DNA from: Phycisphaerae bacterium
Lineage (GTDB): Bacteria > Planctomycetota > Phycisphaerae > SM23-33
Length of the DNA stretch: 57,322 bases
Direction of reading: 5' to 3'
NCBI GenBank assembly: GCA_003551645.1
Contig: PUND01000043.1
Span: forward strand, 1-57,322
Within the stretch, counting starts at the first letter, position 1. The number at the start of each line of letters is the position of its first letter. Of the stretch, positions 37,911 through 48,281 are shown in pieces. The notes under the pieces were generated by a model. It had not been told where the DNA came from, ran no database searches, and saw only the letters and a list, made by a program, of their open reading frames with translations. The position numbers were made by a program, and so were the translations under genes.

Positions 37911-38816
37911 ATGTCGGTAAAGGTCTATCTCAACGGGCGGCTGGTTCCGCGGGCCGAGGCGAGCGTATCGGCGTTCGACGCCGGTCTGCTGCACGGGGCG
38001 TCGGCGTTCACGACCATGCTGGCGCGTGCGGGCAGTGTCTTCCGGCTGGAAAGGCACCTGGGGCGACTGATGCACACAGTGAGCGTGCTGGATTTGCGGA
38101 CCGACGCAACGGCCGACGAACTCCGGCAGGCGGTTTACGACGTGCTGACCGCCAACGGCCTTTGCGACGCCCGCGTGCGCGTTACGCTGACCCCCGGACC
38201 TGTCGGGCGGATGGACGAGGAAGGCGAGGACAACGCCCCGCCGACCAAGCTGGTAACGGCCGAGCCGCTGCCGGAATATCCGCGTCAGTGGTATGACAAC
38301 GGCATCGCCGTGGTCATCGCGCCGTTCAAGCAGCTCGCCGGCGACCCGTCCTTCGGCTTCAAGACCGGCTGCTATCTGCCGCGCGTCCTGGCTCGGAAGG
38401 AGGCCGCCGCGAAGGGCTTCGACGAGGCGCTGTGGTTCACCACCGAGAACCTTCTGGCAGAGGCGTGTTTCTGCAACGTCTTTCTGGTCCGCGAGGGCGA
38501 GGTACGAACCCCGCCTGTGGGCACGCCGGCCCTGCCGGGGGTGGTGCGGGAGGCGGTTATCGAGCTTTGCGACCGGCTGGACCTGCCCTGCGACGCCGAA
38601 GCGCCCCTTACCATAGACGATGTACTGTCGGCCGAGGAGATGTTCCTGACCAGTTCCACCGCGGGCATCCGGCCGGTTGTGCGCCTGGAGCGGCATACCG
38701 TGGGCGAGGGCGAACCCGGCCCGGTGACGCGCAAACTGATGGACGAATACGAGCAACTGCTGAGAGTCGAGTGCGGACCAAGAGGCACACACGACGACGG
38801 GTCGGGTCATACTTGA
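37911..38816 (+). CDS. class IV PLP aminotransferase (aminodeoxychorismate lyase/BCAT-like)
   Basis: VYLNGRLVPRAEASVSAFDAGLLHGASAFTTML...FGFKTGCYLPRVLARKEAAAKGFDEALW...EEMFLTSSTAGIRPV. Confidence 0.85.
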   Translation: MSVKVYLNGRLVPRAEASVSAFDAGLLHGASAFTTMLARAGSVFRLERHLGRLMHTVSVLDLRTDATADELRQAVYDVLTANGLCDARVRVTLTPGPVGRMDEEGEDNAPPTKLVTAEPLPEYPRQWYDNGIAVVIAPFKQLAGDPSFGFKTGCYLPRVLARKEAAAKGFDEALWFTTENLLAEACFCNVFLVREGEVRTPPVGTPALPGVVREAVIELCDRLDLPCDAEAPLTIDDVLSAEEMFLTSSTAGIRPVVRLERHTVGEGEPGPVTRKLMDEYEQLLRVECGPRGTHDDGSGHT

Positions 38817-38936
38817 GCTTTATGCCTGGTCGAGTGTGGTTGGGCTTCGCCGCGCTTCGCGAAGTGAAGCTCAAGCCACGGCCACGGCGCACGGCCGCGA
38901 CAGTCGGCGCACAGACAAGCGAAATCGAGGTGCGAT

Positions 38937-40043
38937 ATGAAAGTACGGGACATCGTAGAGGTACTGGAACACATCGCTCCGCCTGAGCTGGCGGCCGAGT
39001 GGGACAACGTGGGCCTGCTTATCGGCGACGACGACGCCGACGTACGCAAGCTGATGCTGACCATCGACCTGACGCCGGAGGTCCTGACCGAGGCCGGCCG
39101 GGGCCAGGCCGATATGGTGATGGCGTACCACCCGCTTATCTTCAGGCCGCTGGCGCGGTTGACGGCGTCCGATGCCCCCGTCGCCTACGCCGCGACGCGG
39201 CGCGGGCTGGCGGTTTACTCGATGCACACCGCGCTGGACGCCGCCGACGGCGGTACCAACGATGTGCTGGCGGAGGTGCTCGGGCTTCGCGACACCCGCC
39301 CCCTGGAGCCGGTCGCCGGCGATGACGAGTGCAAGATCGTCTCCTTCGTGCCGAGCGAAGACCTCTCGCGTGTCGCGGAGGCGGCCTTCGAGGCCGGCGC
39401 CGGGCGCGTGGGAGACTATTCCGAGTGCGCGTTCTTCTGTCACGGCGTCGGTTCGTTCCGCGGCGGGGAGGGTTCGCATCCGACCGTCGGTCAGCCGGGC
39501 AGACACGAGGCGGCCGAGGAACTCCGGTTCGAGACGGTCGCGCCTCGCTCGCTCGCCCGGGGGGTGGTCTCGGCCGTCAGGGACGCCCACCCATACGAGG
39601 AGCCGGTGGTGGATGTTTATCCGCTGGTCGCCGGCGCGGCCGTCGCCGGGATGGGGCGCATCGGAAAGCTGGATCGCCCGGTAACGGCCGGGACGCTGAT
39701 AAACCGCGTCAAGAAGGCGCTGGGGCTGAAGCGGATGCTGGTCGCGGGCCGGCCCGCCGGCGATGGGCAGCCGAAGATCGAAACCGCCGCCTGTTGCGCC
39801 GGCTCGTGCGGGTCGCTGTTCAAAGCGGCCTCGGCGGCCGGCGCCGGGTTCTACCTCACCGGCGAGATGCGCCACCACGATGCGCTGGCGGCCGCACAGG
39901 CAGGCATGACCGTCGTCTGCACAGGGCACTCCAACTCCGAACGGATCGCGCTTTGCCGACTTGCCGAGCGGCTCGGCGCCGAGATGCCGAAGCTAAATGT
40001 CGCGGTTTCAAAACAGGACCGGGACCCGTTCGATGTGGTTTAA
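38937..40043 (+). CDS. Nif3-like dinuclear metal centre protein
   Basis: VRDIVEVLEHIAPPELAAEWDNVGLLIGD...YHPLIFRPL...HTALDAADGGTNDVLAEVLGL. Confidence 0.88.
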   Translation: MKVRDIVEVLEHIAPPELAAEWDNVGLLIGDDDADVRKLMLTIDLTPEVLTEAGRGQADMVMAYHPLIFRPLARLTASDAPVAYAATRRGLAVYSMHTALDAADGGTNDVLAEVLGLRDTRPLEPVAGDDECKIVSFVPSEDLSRVAEAAFEAGAGRVGDYSECAFFCHGVGSFRGGEGSHPTVGQPGRHEAAEELRFETVAPRSLARGVVSAVRDAHPYEEPVVDVYPLVAGAAVAGMGRIGKLDRPVTAGTLINRVKKALGLKRMLVAGRPAGDGQPKIETAACCAGSCGSLFKAASAAGAGFYLTGEMRHHDALAAAQAGMTVVCTGHSNSERIALCRLAERLGAEMPKLNVAVSKQDRDPFDVV

Positions 40044-40193
40044 CCATCATGGCCGGCCGGTTTGCCGATTGGCGGAATTCGCCGACCCGATACATTGCGT
40101 GAGTCGCCGGGAAAAGGTATGGATTCCATGCCGACGGGCCTGCTTGACGCCCGAGCGGGTCGCGACTGTCACATGAACTGACAGGTTTTCCAA

Positions 40194-40802
40194 ATGATTA
40201 AATACAAATGCGTCGAATGCGGCTCAAAGCTTGAGACTACGAAGGCCCTGGCCGGCCAGCCGGAACGATGTCCCGCGTGCGGGAAGTTGAACACGGTCCC
40301 GGCCGACGAGCGGAACGACACCGGCGGCAGGGACAAGCACAGGGGCAAGCCGGCGGTTCTCGAAACGGGCGAAGCGATGGAGGCCCTGCGGAAGCTGAGG
40401 ACCGACGCCGCCGAAGCCGCGCCGGCCGAGGCATTGCTGGAGTCTCAGGCGCCTGAAACCGAGCCACCGGTCGCAAGGCCCGCCCCGCCACGGCCGGCAA
40501 GCTCCGCCGCCGGGCCGGAGGAACCACGGCGAACGTCGAGACCGCCGGCCCGGACGACCCTCACCGAGACCGCCTGCGGGATAATGGGATGGATAAGTAT
40601 GGTCCTGGGTTTCGCCGCGCCCATAATCTTTATAACCAACGCCTTGCGGGCGGAATCTCAGCGGCCGGTGTGGCAGGCGCTTTTGGTGTTCGTCGGCTGC
40701 ATCGCCTTCGGCGTTGCCGCCGGTGTGTTCTGGTTTGCACTGCAGCAGGCGCTGCGGTACCTGCGAAGAAGCATGAACGCGATTGAGAGATTGCGGGTAT
40801 AG
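40194..40802 (+). CDS. hypothetical membrane protein with N-terminal zinc-ribbon
   Basis: MIKYKCVECGSKLETTKALAGQPERCPACGK then TM segments. Confidence 0.65.
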   Translation: MIKYKCVECGSKLETTKALAGQPERCPACGKLNTVPADERNDTGGRDKHRGKPAVLETGEAMEALRKLRTDAAEAAPAEALLESQAPETEPPVARPAPPRPASSAAGPEEPRRTSRPPARTTLTETACGIMGWISMVLGFAAPIIFITNALRAESQRPVWQALLVFVGCIAFGVAAGVFWFALQQALRYLRRSMNAIERLRV

Positions 40803-40911
40803 TGTATCCGGCGGGCCGATGTCGGCCGACGACGGACAACGCCGTCTGCCGGGCGGTGGGTACCGACCCGGCATGCAACCGTTTCGATTCTTCAACTTAC
40901 GGAGGCAGACG

Positions 40912-41892
40912 ATGATTACGACCGCGGATGCAGTGAGTGCAAGGGTGTCCCGCCCGGTGGCGGGCGCGGCTGTGGGGATGCTGGCGTCGGTGCTGATAGT
41001 CGCGATCGGCTGCGCGCAGGTCTCGACCGAGCGATATACGCTGAACCCGGATGGCTCCGGCAAGGTCGAAGTCAGAATGGCGCGAGACCTTGAGGGAGGG
41101 GCGCAGATGGACCCCTTCGGCGGAATGGGCACGGACGGTTCGACCGACCAGCGGGCACGGCAGGAGGTCCTGAAGATAGTCCGCGACTCCGAAGGCGTGG
41201 ACGCATGGACGGACGTTTCCCACCGGGTCGAACCGGTGGAGGACAAGAACTACCTGGTCTTCGAGGGCACGGCCTATTTCCCGGACCTGAACGAACTGGA
41301 GCTTACTACCGGTAACGCCGCGCCGGTCAAGCTCGACTGGCAACGTCATGACGACGGCAGCGCGACGCTGACGATAGGCATGGACACCAACGATGAGGCC
41401 GACCAGCGGGAGGACGCCGACGAACAGCCCGATGCCGAGGAAATCGACGACCCACTGATAAAGCGTCTCCAGGAAGCGGAATCCCGCCAGGGCCTGCGGA
41501 TGATGCAGACCATGGTGGAGGGCTTCCGCAGGGAGATGGTCTTCAACCTGCCCGCGGAGGTGGCCGAGGCCAGCGGCATGGAAAGCCACAGCGAGCGTGA
41601 AGTGCGGTTCGTCTTCGACGGCAGGGAGATTGCCGAGGCATTCGAGGAACTGCTGGACAAAGACGTCGAAGACTGGGCCGAAGCGTTCGACGACTTAACG
41701 GTCCAGCAGCTCCGGTCCATGGATGAGGATGTGGTGAACCGGATTGTCGGGGCCAGAATATCGGCACGCGCGGTCATCCGTCCCGACGGAGAGTCGCTGT
41801 TCGACTATCAGGCGGAAGTCGCCGAGGCCAAACAGGCCCAGCGTCGGATCGAAAGAAAGCTGGAGGGCGGCGACGAGCAGGAGGATTTCTGA
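40912..41892 (+). CDS. hypothetical lipoprotein
   Basis: ATG 40912; LASVLIVAIGC lipobox; ORF to 41892. Confidence 0.6.
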   Translation: MITTADAVSARVSRPVAGAAVGMLASVLIVAIGCAQVSTERYTLNPDGSGKVEVRMARDLEGGAQMDPFGGMGTDGSTDQRARQEVLKIVRDSEGVDAWTDVSHRVEPVEDKNYLVFEGTAYFPDLNELELTTGNAAPVKLDWQRHDDGSATLTIGMDTNDEADQREDADEQPDAEEIDDPLIKRLQEAESRQGLRMMQTMVEGFRREMVFNLPAEVAEASGMESHSEREVRFVFDGREIAEAFEELLDKDVEDWAEAFDDLTVQQLRSMDEDVVNRIVGARISARAVIRPDGESLFDYQAEVAEAKQAQRRIERKLEGGDEQEDF

Positions 41893-41959
41893 CATACCGG
41901 CCGCCCCACGAACCGCGGCGCCCTTGACGGGGCTGTGAATTGTCGGGCATGCGCCGGAC

Positions 41960-42775
41960 CTACGGCCGCACGCGCTCAAGCGCGCGGGTGTATTGTTTGC
42001 GCGGCGCGATTTCCGCCGCCCGCTGATAATACCGGCGCGCCTGGTCGAGCCGGCCCAGCGATTCGCACATCACACCCGCGGCGAACATCGAGTTGTGGTC
42101 CGCCGGTTTTATCTCCACGGCCCGGAGATACTCTTGCAGTGCGGCCTCGTGGTCGCCGGCCGCAGCCAGCACATCCGCGCGCCTGGCCGGCTCCGACTCG
42201 CCCGGCGGGATGTATTCGGTGGCGGATACCCGGCGCGGGCTTATCCGCGCCACGAACGCCTCCACGCACTCGTCGATAAGCCCGCCGATGGCCGGCTCCG
42301 GCGGCGGGGGCTGCTCGGCGACACCGTGGGCCTGGCGGGTAATCGTCACGGTCGCGAGCGTGCCGGAAGTCCGCGCATCGGCGATGGTGAAGCCGACAGA
42401 CGCCTCGTGCCGCCACCGGACATATTCCACCGACGCCGGCTCGCCGGGCGCCGGCCGCTCGCGAGTGCCACGCTGCCGCCGCGTGACGACTCGCACCCGG
42501 CTATCGACCACCGCGTCGGCGTCCCGCTGGGGTGTCGCAAGCTTGAACCGCCGGTGATCCACATCTTCGGCCGAGAGTTTCCCGACCAGCGCTTCTCTGG
42601 CGTGTTCCGCCCAGCGGTCGTCTTCGGCTGTGGCGCCGGTGAACCGCCCGATATCCAGGACGCGGACCGTCCGCGGCAGGTCGTGCTCGGCGGGCCGGTC
42701 ATACTGAAGCTCGACCTCCACGGGCCGGGCGCAGCCGATCAGCGCGAGTATCCAGCAGGGAATGAATCCAGTCAT
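41960..42775 (-). CDS. hypothetical TPR lipoprotein
   Basis: MTGFIPCWILALIGC; C-term AAGDHEAALQEYLRAVEIKPADHNSMFAAGVMCESLGRLDQARRYYQRAAEIAP. Confidence 0.65.
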   Translation of the reverse strand: MTGFIPCWILALIGCARPVEVELQYDRPAEHDLPRTVRVLDIGRFTGATAEDDRWAEHAREALVGKLSAEDVDHRRFKLATPQRDADAVVDSRVRVVTRRQRGTRERPAPGEPASVEYVRWRHEASVGFTIADARTSGTLATVTITRQAHGVAEQPPPPEPAIGGLIDECVEAFVARISPRRVSATEYIPPGESEPARRADVLAAAGDHEAALQEYLRAVEIKPADHNSMFAAGVMCESLGRLDQARRYYQRAAEIAPRKQYTRALERVRP

Positions 42776-43099
42776 AAGCTTTCCGTGATAGGGTTTCACG
42801 ACAAGGCATCCTTTCGGAACCGGCTCCGCGGGACTGCCCCGCGGACATTCATCACAGCCGGTGGTTAAACCTACTCCTCGCCCGGCCCCGTGGCAACCGG
42901 GAAACCGCCGCGAGCCGAACACCGAAACGCCGGACTTGCGGAAAACCCCTCGACCCACCGGGGCGGTTTGTGTATAGTGTCTGTCCGCCGGTCGGCGGTT
43001 TTCCGCGCTTTTTCAGGATGCGCCGGCTTGACACGGGCGGAGTATGCCGCATAATGCAGGGCTTCCGCTGTTTCCCCTTAGACTGATAGGGATCGCTAG

Positions 43100-43528
43100 A
43101 TGAAGACGTACATGGCCAGGAAAGAAGATGTCACCAGGCGGTGGTATGTGGTCGATGCCGCCGACAAGGTGCTGGGCCGCATCTCCACCGAGATCGCCCG
43201 CATCCTGATGGGCAAGCACCGCCCGGAGTACACCCCGCATACCGACGTGGGCGACTTCGTGATCGTAATCAATGCCGAGAAGGTCCGTCTGACCGGCAAG
43301 AAACTCCAGCAGAAATCGCACGAGCGGTACAGCGGTTACCCCAGCGGGCACAGAGTGGTGCCCCTGGCGGAGGTCATGAAGGACAAGCCCGAACAGGTCG
43401 TTCGTGAATCGGTCCGGCGGATGCTTCCCAAGACCAAGCTCGGCCGGGAGATGGTCGGGAAACTCAAGGTTTACGCCGGCGCCGAGCATCCGCATCAGGC
43501 CCAGCAGCCGGAAGTTTTGGAGCTGTAG
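43100..43528 (+). CDS. rplM: 50S ribosomal protein L13
   Basis: RRWYVVDAADKVLGRISTEIARILMGKHRPEYTPHTDVGDFVIVINAEKVRLTGKK. Confidence 0.95.
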   Translation: MKTYMARKEDVTRRWYVVDAADKVLGRISTEIARILMGKHRPEYTPHTDVGDFVIVINAEKVRLTGKKLQQKSHERYSGYPSGHRVVPLAEVMKDKPEQVVRESVRRMLPKTKLGREMVGKLKVYAGAEHPHQAQQPEVLEL

Positions 43529-43546
43529 CAACAGGAAATAACGCAT

Positions 43547-44080
43547 ATGGCCGAGCAGCAGGAACAACCACAGGACCAGCAGCAGCCCCAGGCCGAGCAG
43601 CCGGAGGCCGAGGCGACCGCCGTCGCCACGCCCGAGAAGCCCGAAACGCCCAAGGAGCAGCCCGCCCGGACGGCCCCGCCGCCTCCGGAGGGCCGGCACT
43701 ACTGGTGGGGCACCGGCCGGCGGAAGGAAGCCGTCGCACGGGTGCGGATACGCCCCGGCAGCGGCTCGTTTTTCGTCAACGGCCGGAGCGTGGACGATTT
43801 CTTCACCCAGCAGCGCGACCGCGAGGGCGTCACGACACCGCTGCGCGTGGCCAACATGGTCGGCTCCTGGGACGTCTTCGCCAACGTCCGGGGCGGCGGC
43901 TATACCGGACAGGCCGGCGCCGTTCGGCTCGGACTGGCCCGGGCGCTCGTCGAGGCCGTGCCGGAGCTGCTGGAAGAGCTTCGCCGGCGGGGACTTCTTA
44001 CCAGAGACGCCAGGACGGTCGAGCGGAAGAAGCCGGGCCAGCCGGGCGCGCGGAGGAAGTTCCAGTTCTCCAAGCGGTAA
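43547..44080 (+). CDS. rpsI: 30S ribosomal protein S9
   Basis: YWWGTGRRKEAVARVRIRPGSGSFFVNGRSVDDFF...LLTRDARTVERKKPGQPGARRKFQFSKR. Confidence 0.95.
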   Translation: MAEQQEQPQDQQQPQAEQPEAEATAVATPEKPETPKEQPARTAPPPPEGRHYWWGTGRRKEAVARVRIRPGSGSFFVNGRSVDDFFTQQRDREGVTTPLRVANMVGSWDVFANVRGGGYTGQAGAVRLGLARALVEAVPELLEELRRRGLLTRDARTVERKKPGQPGARRKFQFSKR

Positions 44081-44105
44081 AGCCACACCAGAGACAACGA
44101 ACCCG

Positions 44106-44143
44106 AAAGCCCCGGCGGCCGAGAAAAGCCACTGGGGCTTTTT
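44106..44143 (+). terminator. Rho-independent terminator after rpsI
   Basis: AAAGCCCC (44106-44113)/GGGGCTTT (44134-44141) followed by TT. Confidence 0.65.
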
Positions 44144-44340
44144 GCTGGACCGATTGGCCGAGGTCCTGCGGGTTTATCGATGGATCGGGCGCTGTGGCTT
44201 GCCGAGCAGGCCCCGGCGCATCCGCACGGGCGGGTGCAGTGGCTTGCGGCGCTGGTCCAGACGTGTCGGGACCAGCGGAGCAACCACGTTTCCCGCGCAT
44301 CCGGCGGTAAGTGTCGCAACAGATAACTCCGGAGCGAGTA

Positions 44341-45369
44341 ATGACAGAAAACGCAAAGACACGCGTGGTGCTCGTAGGCGGCAGCGGATACGCCGGCTTC
44401 GAGGCGCTGCGGTGGCTCATTCGCCATCCGCATGCAGAGATCGTGGGCATTTTCGGTCCCGAAGCTGAGCTTGGGCCAATGGAGCGGTTCTACCCCCTGC
44501 TGAGCAAGCAGGTGGAGCTTCCGCAGCGGCTTTACGAGCCGGACGCCGTGGCGGCCCTGAACGCGGACGTCGCGATGCTAGCCGTGCCGCACAAGGTCGC
44601 GATGAGCTACGTGCCGCCGCTCCGCGAGGCGGGCCTGCGGGTGATAGACTTCTCCGCGGACTACCGGCTGAGCGACCGCGGCGTCTATGAGCAGTGGTAC
44701 TGCGAGCATACCGACGCCGAGCGGCTCACCGAGGCGGTTTACGGGCTACCGGAACACTATCGCGACCGCATCCGCACGGCCGGGCTGGTGGCCAATCCCG
44801 GCTGCTATCCGACATCGACCATCCTTCCGCTTGCGCCGCTGCTGGCCGAGGGGCTTATCGAGCCGGACGGCATCGTGGCCAGCTCCGCAAGCGGCGTCAG
44901 CGGCGCCGGGCGGGCGCCGAGCCAGATGATGCACTACCCGGAGCGGAACGAGAACTTCGAGCCGTACAAGGTCGGCTCGCACCGCCACATGCCGGAGATG
45001 GAGCAGGTGCTTTCGGATATCTCCGGGGAGCCGACGACGCTGCTGTTTCAGCCGCATCTGGCGCCGATGGACCGGGGGATACTGACGAGCATCTACGCCC
45101 GCCCCGCGGCCGGTGCGAATGAACAGAAGCTCACCGACGCCCTGCACGCCGCCTACGACTCGGCCGCATTCGTCCGCATCCGCGAAGATGTGCTGCCGGC
45201 GACCAAGTACGTCGCCAACACCAACTTCTGCGATGTGGCCGTCCGGCTGACAAAGGGAACCGTCGTCGCCTTCGGCGCACTGGACAACCTCATCAAGGGC
45301 GCATCGGGACAGGCGATACAGAACATGAACGTCATGTTCGATATGGACGAGCGGACGGGATTGTACTGA
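44341..45369 (+). CDS. argC: N-acetyl-gamma-glutamyl-phosphate reductase
   Basis: VVLVGGSGYAGFEALRWLIRHPHAEIVG...LVANPGCYPTSTILPLAPLLAEGLI...SGVSGAGRAP. Confidence 0.93.
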   Translation: MTENAKTRVVLVGGSGYAGFEALRWLIRHPHAEIVGIFGPEAELGPMERFYPLLSKQVELPQRLYEPDAVAALNADVAMLAVPHKVAMSYVPPLREAGLRVIDFSADYRLSDRGVYEQWYCEHTDAERLTEAVYGLPEHYRDRIRTAGLVANPGCYPTSTILPLAPLLAEGLIEPDGIVASSASGVSGAGRAPSQMMHYPERNENFEPYKVGSHRHMPEMEQVLSDISGEPTTLLFQPHLAPMDRGILTSIYARPAAGANEQKLTDALHAAYDSAAFVRIREDVLPATKYVANTNFCDVAVRLTKGTVVAFGALDNLIKGASGQAIQNMNVMFDMDERTGLY

Positions 45370-45619
45370 TTGAGCAGCAATTGGGCGGGCTGCGCCCGCC
45401 AGATTCCAAAGCAAGCAGCTCCGCGCAACGGCGGACACTCCGCTCCGCCCTGCGTAGTGTGTTACGCGGAACAGGACGGCCCGCCCCGCCCGGCTAGCGG
45501 ATGCCCGCCCGCGGCAGGTGTGCCGTCGCCTGGCGGCAAACCGCCCTGCTGCTGGAAGGACAGGAAATAGGCGGCGTTCCAGGCCGCAAGTACCGGAGAC
45601 CTGCCGTTGGCGGACCACC

Positions 45620-45835
45620 AGAAAATAGCCGGCGTTTTAGGCCCGAAGGGCGACAGAAAATAGCCCGGGGGGGGCGTCAGCCCCCGGAACTGCGGCGCAA
45701 AATGCTGTTAGCCCCGAAGGGGCGACAGCATCGTGCGACGGTGGGAAGTCTATGTCGCCCCTTCGGGGCTGAATGTGATAAAGACCAGACCACCGGGGCC
45801 TCACGGCCCCGGCTACTAACTGCCGGTCCTTCGGA
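45620..45835. repeat. REP-like palindromic repeat cluster in argC-argJ intergenic region
   Basis: AGCCCCGAAGGGGCGACA 45710-45727 and its exact reverse complement 45753-45770; also AGGCCCGAAGGGCGACAG, GGGGGCGTCAGCCCCC, CCGGGGCCTCACGGCCCCGG. Confidence 0.7.
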
Positions 45836-45991
45836 CCTGCGAAGGGCCAAGGATGAAGCATCGGCCCAAACACTGTGCAATACCGCCGCAAGTGGTGATC
45901 GCTTGATCTGGATGAACGCCCTCTGTATTAGTTAAGTATTCTACGGCAAGATTCGCTTCATTATCGCCAAGTCTCACGGAGCAACCCACAA

Positions 45992-47200
45992 ATGAGCGCC
46001 AGCAACTCGCGACACATAACGCTGCCGAAGGGTTTTCTGGCCGCCGGGGTTCGCTGCGGCGTCAAGACGGCCGGCGCGGACCTTGCGATTATCGCCGCCG
46101 AGCGACCGGCCGCCTGCGCGGTGCTGACCACGCAAAACCAGGTGGTCGGCGCCCCCGTTGAGTTGTGCCGGCGACTGCTTCCCGGCGGACGGGGGCGGAT
46201 GCGCGGCATCGTCATCAATGCCGGCTGCGCGAACGTCTGCACCGGCGCGGCGGGCCTGCGCGACGCCGAGACGATGGGCCGGCTGACGGCCGGGCGGCTG
46301 GGCGCAACGGCCGAGCAGGTCCTGGTCGCCTCCACCGGCATCATCGGGCATCGGCTTGAGATGGACAAGATCCGCCGCGGCATCGACGCCGCCGGCGACG
46401 CCCTCGGCACCGACAAAGACGCCGCGGTAGCCCGCGCGATAATGACCACGGACACCCGCCCGAAATCCTCTGTCGCACACTGCAAGCTCGGCGGGCGAGA
46501 GTTCACCGTCGCCGGAGTGGCGAAGGGTTCTGGCATGATAGCCCCGAACATGGCCACCATGATCGCGGTCATCACCACCGACGCGGCCATTACGCCGGCC
46601 GCGCTGCACCGCGCGCTTAAGGCGGCCGCGGATGATAGCTTCAACGCCGTGACGGTGGATTCCGACACTTCCACCTCCGACACGGTCGCGGCCCTGGCGT
46701 CGGGCGCGGCCGGGAACAAGCGGATAACCGCCGGCTCGCCGGGCTACCGGACGTTCGCCGCCGCGCTGCGGCGCGTGTGCGTTGACCTGGCCGAGCGAAT
46801 CGCCGCCGACGGCGAGGGCGCTACCAAGCTCATCCGCGTGCGGGTCCGCGGGGCGGCCGGCGCGGCAGACGCCCGCTCGGCCGCGATGGCGATAGCCAAC
46901 TCGCCACTGGTCAAGTGCGCCGTCCACGGCGGCGACCCGAACTGGGGCCGCATCGCCGCGGCCGCCGGCAAGTCGCCGGCCGGCGTGGAGGCCGGGAAGA
47001 TGTCCATACGCATCGGCGGCGTGACCGTGTTCTCGCGCGGCCGGGGGCGGAAGTTCGACGCGGCCGCCGTCGCAAAGCACCTCGCCGGAAACGCCGTGGA
47101 AATCGAATGCAACCTCAATCTCGGCGCCGGCGAGCACACGGCCCTGACCTGCGACCTCTCGGCCGAATATGTGCGAATCAACGCCGACTACCACACCTGA
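45992..47200 (+). CDS. argJ: glutamate N-acetyltransferase/amino-acid acetyltransferase
   Basis: LPKGFLAAGVRCGVKTAGADLAII...NAGCANVCTGAAGLRDAETM...STGIIGHRLEMDKI...KGSGMIAPNMATMIAVITTDA. Confidence 0.94.
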   Translation: MSASNSRHITLPKGFLAAGVRCGVKTAGADLAIIAAERPAACAVLTTQNQVVGAPVELCRRLLPGGRGRMRGIVINAGCANVCTGAAGLRDAETMGRLTAGRLGATAEQVLVASTGIIGHRLEMDKIRRGIDAAGDALGTDKDAAVARAIMTTDTRPKSSVAHCKLGGREFTVAGVAKGSGMIAPNMATMIAVITTDAAITPAALHRALKAAADDSFNAVTVDSDTSTSDTVAALASGAAGNKRITAGSPGYRTFAAALRRVCVDLAERIAADGEGATKLIRVRVRGAAGAADARSAAMAIANSPLVKCAVHGGDPNWGRIAAAAGKSPAGVEAGKMSIRIGGVTVFSRGRGRKFDAAAVAKHLAGNAVEIECNLNLGAGEHTALTCDLSAEYVRINADYHT

Positions 47201-47384
47201 GCAGCATCCGACGACCATCGTCGCAGCCCGGTGAATCCTCTGACTGGCCGCCGGCGACCGCGGCGGCGCAAAGAGACAATAATTTTGCGCAAACTCCGGT
47301 TGTCGGCCGCCCGCCTTGATGGTATTCTATAGTCAGGTAGTCATCTCTTCTTTCATGATGGCCAAGCGGCCGGAGGCGAAAAAA

Positions 47385-48221
47385 ATGAATAGGTCGAAAC
47401 AGCATCACGGGAGTCGTACGGGTTTCACGCTCATCGAGCTTCTGGTGGTCATCGCCATCATCGCCCTTCTGATGAGCATCCTCATGCCGGCGCTGGGACA
47501 GGCGCGAGAACAAGCCAACAGGATCAAGTGCCTGTCGCACTTGCGAGGGATCGGAATTGGCATGCTCAGCTACAGCAGTGACTACCGCGAGACAATCGTT
47601 CCGGCCAGCTACTTGTACGGCCGGGGCGAGGAGCCAGGCCCCCAATTCCGCCAGGACTGGGCGGCGATTCTTGCGATAAACGGGTATATCAGCGCGCCTA
47701 TCTATCCGGAAAACGAGGCCCCGGCACATCCGGAACCTGTGCCGGAAGCCGCTGCAAGGTCCATCCTGCAGTGCCCGGGCGCATCAGACATAGTACGGGA
47801 GAACTGGGGAGAGGATCCGTACGTGCCGGTGGGGCCTAGCGACCAGCCGGCCGACCTTCCCGACGAAAGACGCATTATCTACTTCTCGTACGGATCAAGC
47901 GGCGCCAACAATCGCGGGGAACGCCAACTGCCCATGCGGGTGCATGCCGATTACGACAATCCGCCCCACACATTCCCCATGGCACAGAGGCCCGGAGATA
48001 CGGTGCTGCTGTATGATGGTTCATGGAGCCACAACGGCTTTGTATTTGAACGGATCAACGCCCACCACATGAACGCCACACAGACCGCCGTCCTGCTGAT
48101 GGACGGCAGCACACATGCGTTTGACCGCGACGACCTGCCCAAACCCGACCTGAATCATATGGGCAATCTGAGCTATCTCAGAGACAACTACCCCTATCCG
48201 CTGTGGCGTTTCGACCAGTAG
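47385..48221 (+). CDS. type II secretion/pilin-like pseudopilin
   Basis: [45 protein letters not shown]. Confidence 0.88.
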   Translation: MNRSKQHHGSRTGFTLIELLVVIAIIALLMSILMPALGQAREQANRIKCLSHLRGIGIGMLSYSSDYRETIVPASYLYGRGEEPGPQFRQDWAAILAINGYISAPIYPENEAPAHPEPVPEAAARSILQCPGASDIVRENWGEDPYVPVGPSDQPADLPDERRIIYFSYGSSGANNRGERQLPMRVHADYDNPPHTFPMAQRPGDTVLLYDGSWSHNGFVFERINAHHMNATQTAVLLMDGSTHAFDRDDLPKPDLNHMGNLSYLRDNYPYPLWRFDQ

Positions 48222-48281
48222 CCCCGCCCGGTGAGACGGGCGGTAAACTGCGTGGTTACCTCGCCGGTGTGCCGGTTGCGA

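Noticed and set aside
36993-38810. 605-aa minus-strand ORF
   Set aside because: Antisense to TerL and the aminotransferase; no motif.
44142-44310. Possible small gene between rpsI and argC
   Set aside because: Competing short ORFs on both strands with no convincing RBS, composition or motif.
45620-45835. Possible CRISPR array
   Set aside because: Units are palindromes of unequal length and sequence without regular spacers or cas genes.
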